64,000 nt of DNA from Capronia americana (taxonomy: Eukaryota; Ascomycota; Eurotiomycetes; Chaetothyriales; Herpotrichiellaceae): assembly GCA_016110215.1 (NCBI GenBank), contig JADWQD010000003.1, positions 1,302,001-1,366,000 on the forward strand. The letters are read 5' to 3'. A program made the position numbers and the translations under genes. The notes under the pieces were generated by a model. It saw only the letters and a list, made by a program, of their open reading frames with translations, was not told the DNA's origin and did no database searches. Shown in pieces: positions 41,223 through 51,330 of this stretch (its first letter is position 1; each line of letters opens with the position of its first letter).

Positions 41223-42655
41223 ATGGCATCGCTCTTCTCATCCCGGCGGAAACCCAAGCGCATTGCGCGGGACGAGCCTGAAGATCAGGCAGACGACGGC
41301 GAAGAAGGTATGCAGATATCTAAGCGCAAGCATGACCACCCTACCATGTTACACTTTTTCTGACATTATCCTGGCATAGTGTGAACAATTCCCACTGACG
41401 AGGATATGTAGACACGGGCCCCATCGTCCGCAGACCGAACGTCAACGCACCGCGCACCAAGTCAAAACTACGAGTCTCCTTCAACCCGAGTGAAGAGGAT
41501 GGCTCCGGTCAAGGAAGAGAAACAGGGACAGGAGGCTCGACGCCGACGGAACGAACGACCAAACCCTCAAGGATAGGTCTAGCACAGGACATCATCTCCC
41601 GGCGAGAGCGAGACCACGAATCCCAGGACGAATCTCGCAAAGTCTACAATAAAGCCTACCTCGACGAACTCCGAAACTCGACCCCCTCGACGCCGCGAGA
41701 CATCTCCTCCCCTCAAGGCACGCCTTCTACGGATCTGATCCAACCGACATCCCACCTCGAGTTGGATCTCGAATCCAAATTTGGCAAGTCCGTCCTGTCC
41801 AGCACCTCCTCACACATACCCTCCGCCGCGGAAATCAAGGAGAAGAAAGACCGCCGCGCCCGCCTCGCTAAGGAACAAGCCGCGAATGCCTACTCCGGCG
41901 GTGCTGATGGTGGAAGCCGAGGAGGAGGCGCAGGCGACGACTTCATATCGCTAGAAGACTACGACTCGGACGGCGAATTCCGCCCTCACCGCATGCAAGT
42001 AGGCACTTCGATCTCGCAGCCCCGCGAGAAGAACACGCGACTCGTCCACGAAGACGAAGACATCGCTGAAGGATTCGATGAGTATGTCGAAGATTCCGGC
42101 CGCGTGACGCTTTCCAAGCGCGGGCTGAAGGAACAGTCGCGGCAAGAACGGGAAGCCATCCGCAACATGATCGCCCAGGCCGAGGGCTCCGTCTCGGAAG
42201 CATCAGACAATACCGACGCATCCGACTCGGACTATGAACGACGGAAGGAATACGAACTAGCGCAGACGCATCACGGCATGGACGGTCTACGCTGGCACTC
42301 CTCGCGCACTGCGCAGCTCTCCCGCCCTCAGCAACCGCGAGAAACGACGCCTATCCCTAAATTAAGCGTCGGATTAACGCGACTCAGGGACATGCTGTCC
42401 GCGCTGGAATTGGAAAAGACCAAGATCGTCAAGAGGAAAGCGGACATTGAGAGGGAGAGGGCGGACATCAAGGCCAGTCAAGAACATATCCAGAGGAGCT
42501 TGGAGGAGGCAGGCCAGGAACTCGAGAGGGTGAAGAGAGAACATGCTGACAAGGTCAACGGGACGAATGGCGAAGTTAATGGTCATGCCCCGGATCCGAA
42601 TACTGCTGGCACTGAGAGGGAGAGGGGGTTAGAGTCGTTCGGCGACAGTGCTTGA
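41223..42655 (+). CDS. Nineteen-complex-related protein 2 (NTR2) family, spliceosome disassembly
   Basis: Exons 41223-41307 and 41412-42655 give 442 aa. The N-terminus MASLFSSRRKPKRIAR and the block KLRVSFNPSEEDG match the NTR2 domain (nineteen complex-related protein 2, Pfam NTR2). There follow an acidic FISLEDYDSDGEF motif, a conserved segment with EGFDEYVEDSGRVTLSKRG, and a C-terminal coiled coil (about residues 355-420: LRDMLSALELEKTKIVKRK). In yeast Ntr1-Ntr2 recruit the helicase Prp43 to dismantle the post-splicing intron lariat spliceosome. This fungal version is longer than the yeast protein. The adjacent divergent SmG gene also serves splicing, probably by chance. Confidence 0.83.
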
Positions 42656-43361
42656 CGACCCAGATAATGGGGCCGAAATCCATCTTTTCATCTCCTCCAG
42701 TAAATGAACTGGCCCTCGAGAGGCCACTTCGTAAGAAAGAGAGAGAGGAGTGAAAACCACTCTCAAGGGGGACTCTCTGCTTGACTGAAAGGCTTGGTTG
42801 ACCCCAAGATCGCATGCTCCGAGACCGCTTTCGTCGTTCAACTTTTCTTCATTTCAATTTCTGCTGTTTTCAGCTTTGGCTACTTCTCTAGCTCATTCTC
42901 GGTTGCTCTCATCTCGATCCATCCTCCGGCTATCTTCCAATGCACTGACTGCTTCCTGCTCGGGAGAAACGCTTAAGCCACTTCTCTAATCCATATGCCA
43001 TCCTTGCCAGCTCGGGAAGAAAGGTATTCCTAGAGCCCAACATTGAGATGGATGTCTCACTAGCTCCGAAAGACGATTGTGTAATCCAAGAAGCCCACCA
43101 GTCCTTCATTTCACCACCAGTGTTCGTGATCCGGACCACATCGTCCTTATGATGCTCAGCCTTGCCGAGCCGTCGCCGTGGCACTATTCGTCACAGCAAC
43201 GTCCTAACGACCAATCGCGCGGTTGCCGACATGTGCAACCGATATTCCACATGTCAGCTACTTTCCAGGAAGCGCGCCTCGTTCAACTCTAGCCTGTTGT
43301 GCGCCGCGAGCACCTGGATGAAATCTGATACATTGGCGCAAAGATCTCGCAAAGGACAAGC
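42656..43361. other. Convergent 3' region, no gene seen
   Basis: 706 bp between the NTR2-like stop and the PP2A-B55 stop. C/T-rich in part. No supported exon. Confidence 0.5.
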
Positions 43362-44943
43362 TCAGAGAGCAGAGAAGACAAAGAGCTAGAGGGTTGTTAG
43401 GCTCACACGTGTCCACCAGAATGACATGCGACTTACATTGTTCGTAGCGGCAATGGCGATGCTGTCCTCGAATGGATGCCAACTCATATGGAGAATCTTC
43501 TTGTTGAAGTCGATCTGGTCGGCATCGGTTTCCTTTCTCATTCTGCTCCCGGCACCGGTGGCGGCAGGGCTGCCTGCTCTTGAACCACCTTTCTTGGCAC
43601 CATTGGGGCTTGCCGAGTTGATGGGAGTCGGCACTCCAACTTTCTTAGCCTTGAAGGCCGATTTGTCTGCCTGGAGGACAACTTCAGTTTCCTGCTCGGG
43701 ATCTGAGGGGTAGATCATGAAATTGTTGTTGTAACTGCCAGTCATGACGTTGCTTCCGTCGCCGCTGAAGACCACCTCGAACTTGTCGAAAATGCTGTCG
43801 TTTTCGTATGTATCGCAGAGACGAGGTCGCAGATGTTCATGGATAGGGATTGTCTTGACAGGCTGCCTCTCCATGTTCACGTCCCAAATCTTGACGGTCA
43901 AGTAGTCGCGGGATAGAATATATCTGCCGTCGTGTGAGAATCGAACATCGGAGATGGAGGAGATGATTTCAGAAAAGAAGGATCGGGATGAAGGGTCTTC
44001 TTCTTGCTCAAATTCTGCAACTCGTCAGTATCATCTCCGGTCTGTGAGGCTAATAGCTTACGTTTGGCATGCTGGTCGCACAGTGCGCTTTCACGCATGT
44101 CGGCCAATTTGATGGTGCCCTTTGAGCTAGCGTACATGAACCAGTTGCAGCTTTGAGGGTGGAACTCGGCCGCGGTGATGACCTCTGTCAGTTCTTCCAT
44201 GTTCGCAGGTTTGATGTCCACAATATTGAAGCTCTGATCCTGGATGTTCAGATTCCACAGGTTGATCCGCAAGTCGTCACTGCTAATGAAAGTCTCGCCG
44301 TCGCTATTGACGGAGATGCTGTTGATGTGATAAGCGTGAGCATTGGCATAAGTGCGTCGAGGGACAGCAGCCACAACAGTATCGTGGTGGGTCATTCTAG
44401 GAAGCTTCAGCTGCGAAGAATCTTTGAAGTGAGGGCGAGGACCTCCTCCGACGCCAGCACCAACACCAGCAGGGGTCAATTCATTGGATAGATTGTTCTC
44501 AGCCACAACCTTGAGCGACTTCTCAAAGACCTTCCATAGCTTGATGGTCTTATCGTTCGTGGAGAGGAGGTAATGTGAGGCATTTTGGCGTTTGCACCAC
44601 TTGATCTTGTTGATCTTCTCTTCTATCTCGAGGGACTTGAGGTAGTCAAATTCGGGCTCGTGAGACTGGAACTCGGTGTGGAATTTATACTCGCATGTCT
44701 TTTTCTGTGAGAGGGTCAGTAATCCGCTGCAACTAGGGGAGATGGCGGTCAGGTGCTGACCGTCTCGTTGCGCTCAAAGAGGACGACGCGGCCGCCTTTG
44801 TCTCCTGTAGCAAGGTAGTTTCCGGTATGGTCGAATTCGACGGTTGAGATGATATCGGCCTCTGTTATGTCCTCGACGTCGCCTTTATCGCCAAAGCATT
44901 GGGTGAACTTCCAAGTGGGAGTTCCATGTTCAGTTTCGACCAT
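43362..44943 (-). CDS. CDC55: Protein phosphatase 2A regulatory subunit B (B55/PR55, WD-repeat)
   Basis: Exons 44943-44761, 44704-44062, 44014-43437 and 43385-43362 give 475 aa. The start GTPTWKFTQCFGDKGDVEDI and the blocks TEFQSHEPEFDYLKSLEIEEKINKI (split here only by length), LSTNDKTIKLWKV, HAYHINSISVNSDGETF, and ILHMSWHPFEDSIAIAATNN are near-invariant B55 sequence. The short last exon supplies the conserved ending LFVFSAL. It is a seven-bladed propeller that directs PP2A to substrates in mitosis, TOR signalling and morphogenesis. A Gly/Ser/Ala-rich insert (GAKKGGSRAGSPAAT) interrupts the last blade, as in many filamentous fungi. Intron 1 uses an unusual GTCAGC donor; frame and family continuity support it. 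Confidence 0.96.
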
Positions 44944-45697
44944 CTTTCATCACAGGGTGCGCTGCGGACGCAGACCAGATTGTCCGGCAGCACGCACACG
45001 CCAAATGCACCCTTGTTCAACTTGATGATTTACCTCTGGCGGGGCATGGAGCAGTCGCGCTGAGTGGGGAATGTGTATGCAGTCAGTTGGTTGCGAGATC
45101 AAGTGGCTGAAGCGGCAGTGACGGGAAAGTGACGAGGTTGGGCTGGGGTTGAAGATCGGACGGGTTGGCTCAATTTTGTCAGCGATGCGGCTCAGGCAGC
45201 AAAGCGCTGATGAATGGCGGGTGACGGGATGCTGAGAATGAGACGGAGGGAGTTCTCGTGACGACGGCCGACAGAAATACTGCAAAGAATGAAGGATATC
45301 GGATGTCAGCAGGGGGATGCAATCAGTGGTACGTGTTTGTCGTGACCGTGGGGAGGAAGGCACCTGGGCAGTGATGAGGTACATACCTGCCACCTTGCTT
45401 AACAAAGGAAGCAGGTTAGCCGCCTGCGTGCCCGCCTAGGCCCCTCGCAGCTTGTTCTCACCCACGTCACAAGCCGCACATCCTGATGCTTCCAGCTTCC
45501 CGCTTCACGCTTGGCGATAATCTCTGTCGCTTCTGCTCAGCCTTGCAGACCTCGGACTAAGCTCACATGTCCTTCCTTTCGACCTTCTGTTCGCTTTGCT
45601 CCCCGTAGCCCATTAAAACCTCCTGTTCTCCTAGCGACTCTCTAATTCCCCTAGTTCCTTTAGTTCCTTTAATTGACTACCTTGAGAGCCCGTCACC
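44944..45697. other. Divergent promoter between PP2A-B55 and gamma-butyrobetaine dioxygenase-like genes
   Basis: 754 bp. The plus-strand part 45480-45690 is C/T-rich, typical of a fungal leader. A 151-codon minus frame here lacks motifs and is likely leader sequence. Confidence 0.5.
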
Positions 45698-47182
45698 ATG
45701 CACATTCGCTTAAATAACATAACCAAGCTTTCGGGGAAACACAAGGGGTTGGGCCAACGTGTGCGCCGGCCAACTGAGAGATTGCAGAAGATACAGGCAG
45801 GAAATGGGCTTTTGGGCACGGCCAAGGAGTCGAACCTGGAGAAAACTGTCAAGAGGCCGAACGAAGCTTCAAGGCTGGATGCCGGGACGACAAGCAGACA
45901 GTCTCATGAAGCTCCGACATATCAATTTCCCGTACCTCCGTCCAAAGCCGACTTGCTCAGTAAGGGTATGCTACTTGATGCAAAAGGCAAGCCTATAATC
46001 TCCCCAATTCTCGCTCGGGATGCTTGCAAGTGTGCAGAGTGCATCGACCCTTCCGACCGACAACGCAACTTCTCCTACGCGAACATACCCACAGACATCA
46101 GCTTCTCCTCGGTATCTCGCAACCCAAAGACTGGGGAGTCACTCGTCAGCTGGCGCAACGATATCCCACCTCATTCCTCGGGGAAAGCATCAATATTCGA
46201 CCCGGAAACCGTTGCGTCCCTGGACAAAACATTCCGCAATCCACTTTGGAGCTTGTATAACGTACCTCAGAGACTGTGGACCTCCGAGTCCTTCGCTCAG
46301 GAGACAAACCGAATCGACTTCAACGAGTACCTGAATGACGAAGATGCGCTGGCTGACACGTTGTACCTACTATGGCGAGATGGGCTTGTGTTTATTGACG
46401 GGGTTCCCGAGTCAGAAGCATCCGTCTCCCAGATAGTCACCCGCATCGGTCCGCTCATGAACACTTTCTATGGGCCTACCTGGGATGTCAGGTCAGTACC
46501 GGACGCCAAAAACGTAGCCTACACCGCCAAGTACCTCGGATTCCACATGGACCTGCTCTATATGCGCGAACCCCCTGCCTTCCAGTTCCTCCATTGTATA
46601 CACAACGAAAGCGTGGGCGGCGAGTCAATGTTTGCAGACACGTTCAAGGCGGTTGACCTCCTCTATACTCGAGACCCTTCGAAAGTTGTTGACCTCATGG
46701 ATCATGATATCCGCTACGAGTACGATAACGACGGTCATTTCTATTCAGACTCCAAACCAACAGTCATGAAGCTTTCCGAACTCAATGTGCCCAAACGGCC
46801 AACCCACAACGCCCAATCCCCGCTTTTTATGTCCGACGTCGGTCGTGTCCACTGGTCACCTCCCTTCGTGGGCGATCTGCAACAGACGCAGCACCACGAG
46901 CTCGTGCGCCTCATTTCCGCAAGCAAAGCGTTTGCCGATATCCTCGAACGACAGGACATGGTCGTCCAGGAGAAAATGGACAGCGGAACCTGTGTCATCT
47001 TCGACAATCTGCGGGTCGTACATGCTAGGAATGCATTCGACCTGAACTCGGGGAGGAGGTGGTTAAGGGGTGCCTACCTTACTAGACAGGACTTCGTGAG
47101 CAGGGCAGCTGGTATGCTTGGCCGCTTTCCCTCCCACATTACAATTAAGGAGACGCGACCTGGCGACATGCCCCAGCGCTAA
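45698..47182 (+). CDS. Gamma-butyrobetaine dioxygenase-like Fe(II)/2-oxoglutarate oxygenase
   Basis: A single exon of 494 aa. It has the two-part layout of gamma-butyrobetaine/trimethyllysine hydroxylases: an N-terminal DUF971-type zinc region (ILARDACKCAECIDPSDRQR) and a C-terminal TauD-like domain. The iron triad is His283-x-Asp285 (GFHMDL) and His442 (VVHARNAF), with an Arg about 11 residues after the latter (GRRWLRGAY) for 2-oxoglutarate. The family makes L-carnitine from gamma-butyrobetaine, or hydroxylates trimethyllysine, in carnitine synthesis. The first 60 residues are basic (Lys/Arg-rich, few acidic), suggesting mitochondrial import. Whether it is the butyrobetaine or trimethyllysine enzyme needs comparison with known members. 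Confidence 0.88.
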   Translation: MHIRLNNITKLSGKHKGLGQRVRRPTERLQKIQAGNGLLGTAKESNLEKTVKRPNEASRLDAGTTSRQSHEAPTYQFPVPPSKADLLSKGMLLDAKGKPIISPILARDACKCAECIDPSDRQRNFSYANIPTDISFSSVSRNPKTGESLVSWRNDIPPHSSGKASIFDPETVASLDKTFRNPLWSLYNVPQRLWTSESFAQETNRIDFNEYLNDEDALADTLYLLWRDGLVFIDGVPESEASVSQIVTRIGPLMNTFYGPTWDVRSVPDAKNVAYTAKYLGFHMDLLYMREPPAFQFLHCIHNESVGGESMFADTFKAVDLLYTRDPSKVVDLMDHDIRYEYDNDGHFYSDSKPTVMKLSELNVPKRPTHNAQSPLFMSDVGRVHWSPPFVGDLQQTQHHELVRLISASKAFADILERQDMVVQEKMDSGTCVIFDNLRVVHARNAFDLNSGRRWLRGAYLTRQDFVSRAAGMLGRFPSHITIKETRPGDMPQR

Positions 47183-47975
47183 GGCTTCGGGAGAGTCCTC
47201 AAATTAAACGGTTAATTTCAAAAATGAGATCTGCCAACCAATCTAAGACCAGAGCGAAGACAGCAGCGCAACACGCTCGAAAAGACCAATCACCATCCCA
47301 TGGCATGGCATAACATGACACTGCGACCGTCAAAGTTGGACGCCTTCTGCGCAGCCATTCCCTATACTGGCAGACGTGATCCGCGTCCGATCTCCGGACT
47401 TGACGCTTACATCAAGCGCGAAGTGCCAGCGCAGGCCATGCATGTCTCCGTACTTGTACATGCTCATCGCTGCGTGGAGCGACGACTAGGTCTAATTCAC
47501 AACACAGTACCAGGCGGGCCTTGGAGCGAAAGACTTTGTTAGAGGTATAGACGCAGTCTCGTCTTACGAGCGACATTGAGCAATTGAACTTTTGACAACT
47601 CCAGATTCTACTGTATTGATGGATGATGAGCAGCGTTCAGGTGGTCAAGGCCAGCTAGCTGGTGGAAAGACAGATTGTTACATACAATACCTAAGCAGCG
47701 GGACTGTGACGCGCGAAGAAGAAGAAGCCGTGTATAGAAACGTGGTCCCCATCCTTGTCGATATGAACAGAAAATACAGCAACAACTCTGAAGTCTAGCT
47801 GCCTGTCTTCCTGCGCAACGTCGCAAGAATCTCATATAAATTTTGCAATCTTTCATACGCAGTGGGCGGGATCGCGATGTGGCGTCACGCAAATATTGTC
47901 CGTTGGGATCATATTTCCTTTTTCATTAAACGCGTGGCTCAAGACTTTCAACTTTCAAATACATCGGGGCCTTCC
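47183..47975. other. Convergent intergenic region, no gene seen
   Basis: 793 bp between convergent stops. Small frames lack motifs. Confidence 0.5.
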
Positions 47976-49107
47976 TCACGCCGTCGTACTCGCCCTGAAT
48001 GGCGTGAAAAAGTCTGGGTCGGATTCCATTTCTTCTCGAACCTGCAGCGTACGTAGTCGTTAGCAACGCAAAACCTCGTCGAACCCGCACCCAGAGCGGA
48101 ATAAAGCAAAGCGGGGCGGAAGGAAAACATACGATATCCAACCCACCAACCAGTTCGCCGTTGGTGTATAATTGGGGGAAGGTAGGCCAGTCGGAGAAGG
48201 CCTTGAGACCCTGGCGGACCTCGTCGTCGGCGAGGATGTTGAAGAACCTGGGCCCCGTCAGTCACTCAATCATTTCAGCGTCTCAGCTAAATAAGTAGAT
48301 AGGGATATAAGCAGTCCGCCGAAGACTGCAGTCCACAGTGCATAACGTCACGTACCCGTATTTCACCTGGTTTTCGCGCAGTATACTGACCAGCTGGCGA
48401 CTGAAGCCGCATTGTGGTGCGGAGGGTGTCCCCTTCATGAAGAGCATGACTGGTCTGTGAGCGCCTCGTCAGCCGAAGCTATTCGTTCATTCGTTCATGC
48501 ATCGCTCTGCTCCTCAGGTCACTTACGCAGCCTTGACCAGTTTGCTCAGCCGGTCGTTCAACTCTTCCCTTTGCTCCGCTCCGCCGGAGAATGCGGGCGC
48601 AGTCTGCGGATCGCTGTCCTTGGGCGCATACCCACTGAGATCTTTGGTGCCTGTGCGGTTAACGCCGTTCGGCTGTTCCGGTGTGCTCTGCTTCTGTGGC
48701 TCGGCTTTCAGGGCGGGCGGGATGCTCGCGCTACCGTTTGCGGTTGCAGGGGTGGCGCCCGTGCCGGCGTATTTCTCCACCGCAGTCCGCACCTTGGTCG
48801 CATCGGAGCCGGACAGGCTCTCTAACACTTTGCCGTCCCGGACGATGACCGTGAAGGGAACGGCTGTCACGTCGTATGTCTCGGAGATTTCAGGTATCTC
48901 TTCGGCGTTGATGCTTAGGAAGGAGAGGTCGGAGGAGCGGGAGGACGGGTATGTGCTTGCGAGGGTGGAGAGGATGGTCGTCATCTGCGCGCATGGTGCG
49001 GCCCAGGGGGTGTGAAAGTAGAGGACGAAGACTGAGGAAGGGGAGGAAGAGGTGAGGGAGTTGAATTGCTCCTCGGATGTGATTTCTTGGAGGCTAAGTG
49101 TCGCCAT
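47976..49107 (-). CDS. Monothiol glutaredoxin with thioredoxin-like domain (Grx3/Grx4 type)
   Basis: Exons 49107-48527, 48454-48356, 48247-48133 and 48041-47976 give 286 aa. The N-terminal thioredoxin-like domain (YFHTPWAAPCAQM) keeps only one cysteine, Cys39, as usual in this family. After an Ala/Pro/Gln linker, the glutaredoxin domain carries the CGFS active site at Cys209-Ser212 (SAPQCGFSRQL) and the glutathione-site blocks DWPTFPQLY and GGLDIV. Such proteins bind a [2Fe-2S] cluster with glutathione and report iron status to regulators such as HapX/SreA or Aft1 and help cytosolic iron-sulfur delivery. The three introns lie inside the Grx domain, and each join is frame-consistent and restores family sequence. 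Confidence 0.95.
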
Positions 49108-49456
49108 GGCGGCTATCCTGGGGAAAGGAGTTCAGGAGCAGGAGGAGAAGTAGTAGGAAGTAGTAGGACCGAACAAGCGGGCAGAAGAAGAGGCAGAAAA
49201 GAAGTAGGTGGTGAAACAGCAGGCTGTTGTGAAAGTTTAGTAATTGCTCGAAAGAGAGGCGTGATGGTGTACTGTATTTTACCAATGACGCCATGCCCGT
49301 TATCGGCACAGCCTCGCACCGCAGCCTCGTCGATACGACCCTCGTACCCCTCATTCATTAGCGTATGTAATTTTGGTACAGCATGGGTATGGAACTCTTG
49401 TACACGGTCATGACGCTCTCACTCTGCATCACTCTTCCCGGGCAACTTCCCTCGAG
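49108..49456. other. Intergenic, no gene seen
   Basis: 349 bp between the glutaredoxin start and the pseudo-G-alpha stop, both on the minus strand. A G/A-rich plus strand (C/T-rich leader on minus) at 49120-49210. Confidence 0.5.
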
Positions 49457-51330
49457 TCATGCGGCACCAATGCCAACGTCCCTCAACCACGACACCGCAG
49501 TAAAGCTGGCAGCAGAATGCCTGAAGAATTGATCGATGGCCTCGGCCTCGCCTTCCTTCAAATCATGAATATGCCAGAACAGTGGCAGGTCTGGACTATT
49601 GGCTTGCTTGCATCTCTTCAGGATATATTTCGTTGCCGCATTGAAGTCGTTGCCAGCCGTATAGTCCTCGAAGTGACTCTTCATGGGCGAGACGGCAATT
49701 CGGTCTTTGAACGCCGTCGCGTTCGTGAGAACGAGCAGGATTATGCTCTTGGAGAAGTAGCTGGACTGGCAGATGCCCTTCAGGTACGATAGTCTTTCTC
49801 GAAGCTCGTTGGTCCGATTGGCATCATCGCGATACCGGTCATAGCATGTCAGGTCGATGGTAAAGAGGCAGAACTGAATATCGGCAAATTGCGAAATGAT
49901 CTTCATGGCGTGTTTTTCCCGCAATTCAACCACGCGCAGTGTAGAGGACGGCATGATCAATTCGGTTTCTCGCATTGTCTCAAAGTTCTCGGGTGCTCTG
50001 ATGATATCAGCGTTGCTAGGGCTGTAGTCGGGCCGACAGATCCTTTCGATGGCATTGAGGTAGCTGCGACACTGTTAGCGAATATCTCCGTTCGGAACCG
50101 CACGACTCACAATGCAGTCTGCCCGTCTTGTCGCATGACTGAAAAGGCCTGTTGAACGTGCCAGTTGCTCCAAATTTGCTTCACAGAGGCTGCAACTCTC
50201 GCAGGCACTCTCCATTCTGGCGCTCCGGATTTAGCAAATTGCAGGACGATGTCGGCATGATCTCTGCTGGCTTGTCTGACAAACCCGGTCCCAAGATCTG
50301 CGACATAGTCCAGAACAGCAACGAGAGCCTTGATGGCCAGGGAAGTGATGGACTTTCTGTAGTCTTCGATTTCGGCATCCGAGAATGGTTGGCCATATCG
50401 CTGCCTCATCTGCTTGACTATGCTAGATCTGCCGTGCTTGTCACCAACTGCGAGAATTTTGACTTCTTTGCTCAGTTTGCGAGCATCTGCTTTCAGCGCC
50501 ATGTCAATTTTGGCGGAGTCCCTCGCCGTGCTCCTAAGCTGAAGAACGGGCGTGTCGGAGAGTGCCCGCCTTTGTCCTCTCTCAACGGCGCGCTCTTCCA
50601 TAGGAGAGTTAGCACGTCTCAGCATGGACCTGAAAGTGTTCTGATAGATCTTGTGTCTCAATAGCAGGCCATCGAAGTCGAACGTCCTTGACAGTTTCGA
50701 ATCTGTCGACAAGGTCGTCCTGAACGTGGTGAAGGAGGCGGAATCACGGAAGCCGATGAGGGACGTAGCATCGTCTTTTGCCCGATTGAAGACTTTTCTG
50801 CTCTCTTTCCGCTCCAGTAGCTGTTTCTGGTCGCTTGGGGTCGGGCTGCTATTATTAGCGTCGGTGTCTTCAAGAGAAGCGACTCACACATACCATTGAG
50901 TGGCCGTTAGGCACAAGTTAAGAGCGTTGATCTGATGGTTTAGTCGGGTGAGGCAATCTTTGGTCGCTTGGTCCTCGAGCAAGTAGATGACTTTGCTGCC
51001 AGCTCCGAGCAGCGCGTCGTCGCCCCACTGAAACTTCGAGATCTGGTTGTGGATGTATTCGACAAGTAGCTTGCAATGAGTAATTGCATCTTCAAGGTCG
51101 ATCAAGAGCTGGTAGTGTTGAGAATCGCCCTGCAAACTTTCCGCCCACCTTTGGACCTGAAGCAGTGCTCTTTGGACGATTCGTAGCTGACCGGTTAGGA
51201 GTGTGATATTGAGTTCTGCGTCTCGATACCGCTGGCGGAGTTGATTCAAGGCCACAACCGACTTGCCAATGACGGACACTATACTTGTAACACCTGCTAC
51301 CACTCCCAGTGCGCCAGAGACAGGGTCCAT
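49457..51330 (-). CDS. Degenerate G-protein alpha-like protein with fungal N-terminal helical domain
   Basis: Exons 51330-50894, 50848-50111 and 50063-49457 give 593 aa. Residues 1-150 (MDPVSGALGVVAGVTSIVSV, then RDAELNITLLTGQLRIVQRAL) are the hydrophobic plus helical N-terminal domain common in fungal NLR/STAND and ankyrin proteins. The rest aligns with heterotrimeric G-alpha: KILAVGDKHGRSSIVKQMRQ at the P-loop, FSDAEIEDYRKSI, a helical domain, YLNAIERICRPDYSPSNADI, then CLFTIDLTCYDRYRDDANRTNE and a beta strand IILLVLTNATAFKDRI. The nucleotide-binding motifs are broken: P-loop Lys is Arg and its first Gly is lost, DVGGQ is replaced by VELREKH, NKKD by TNATAF. No myristoylation site at the start. 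It is inferred to be a pseudo-GTPase, possibly a signalling or immunity-like adaptor. The exon 2 acceptor is a NAGNAG pair. Confidence 0.78.

Noticed and set aside
44950..45405. 151-codon minus frame upstream of the PP2A-B55 ATG
   Set aside because: Ser/Pro/Thr-rich translation of a C/T-rich leader. It ends just before the B55 start, which itself has the family's normal N-terminus.
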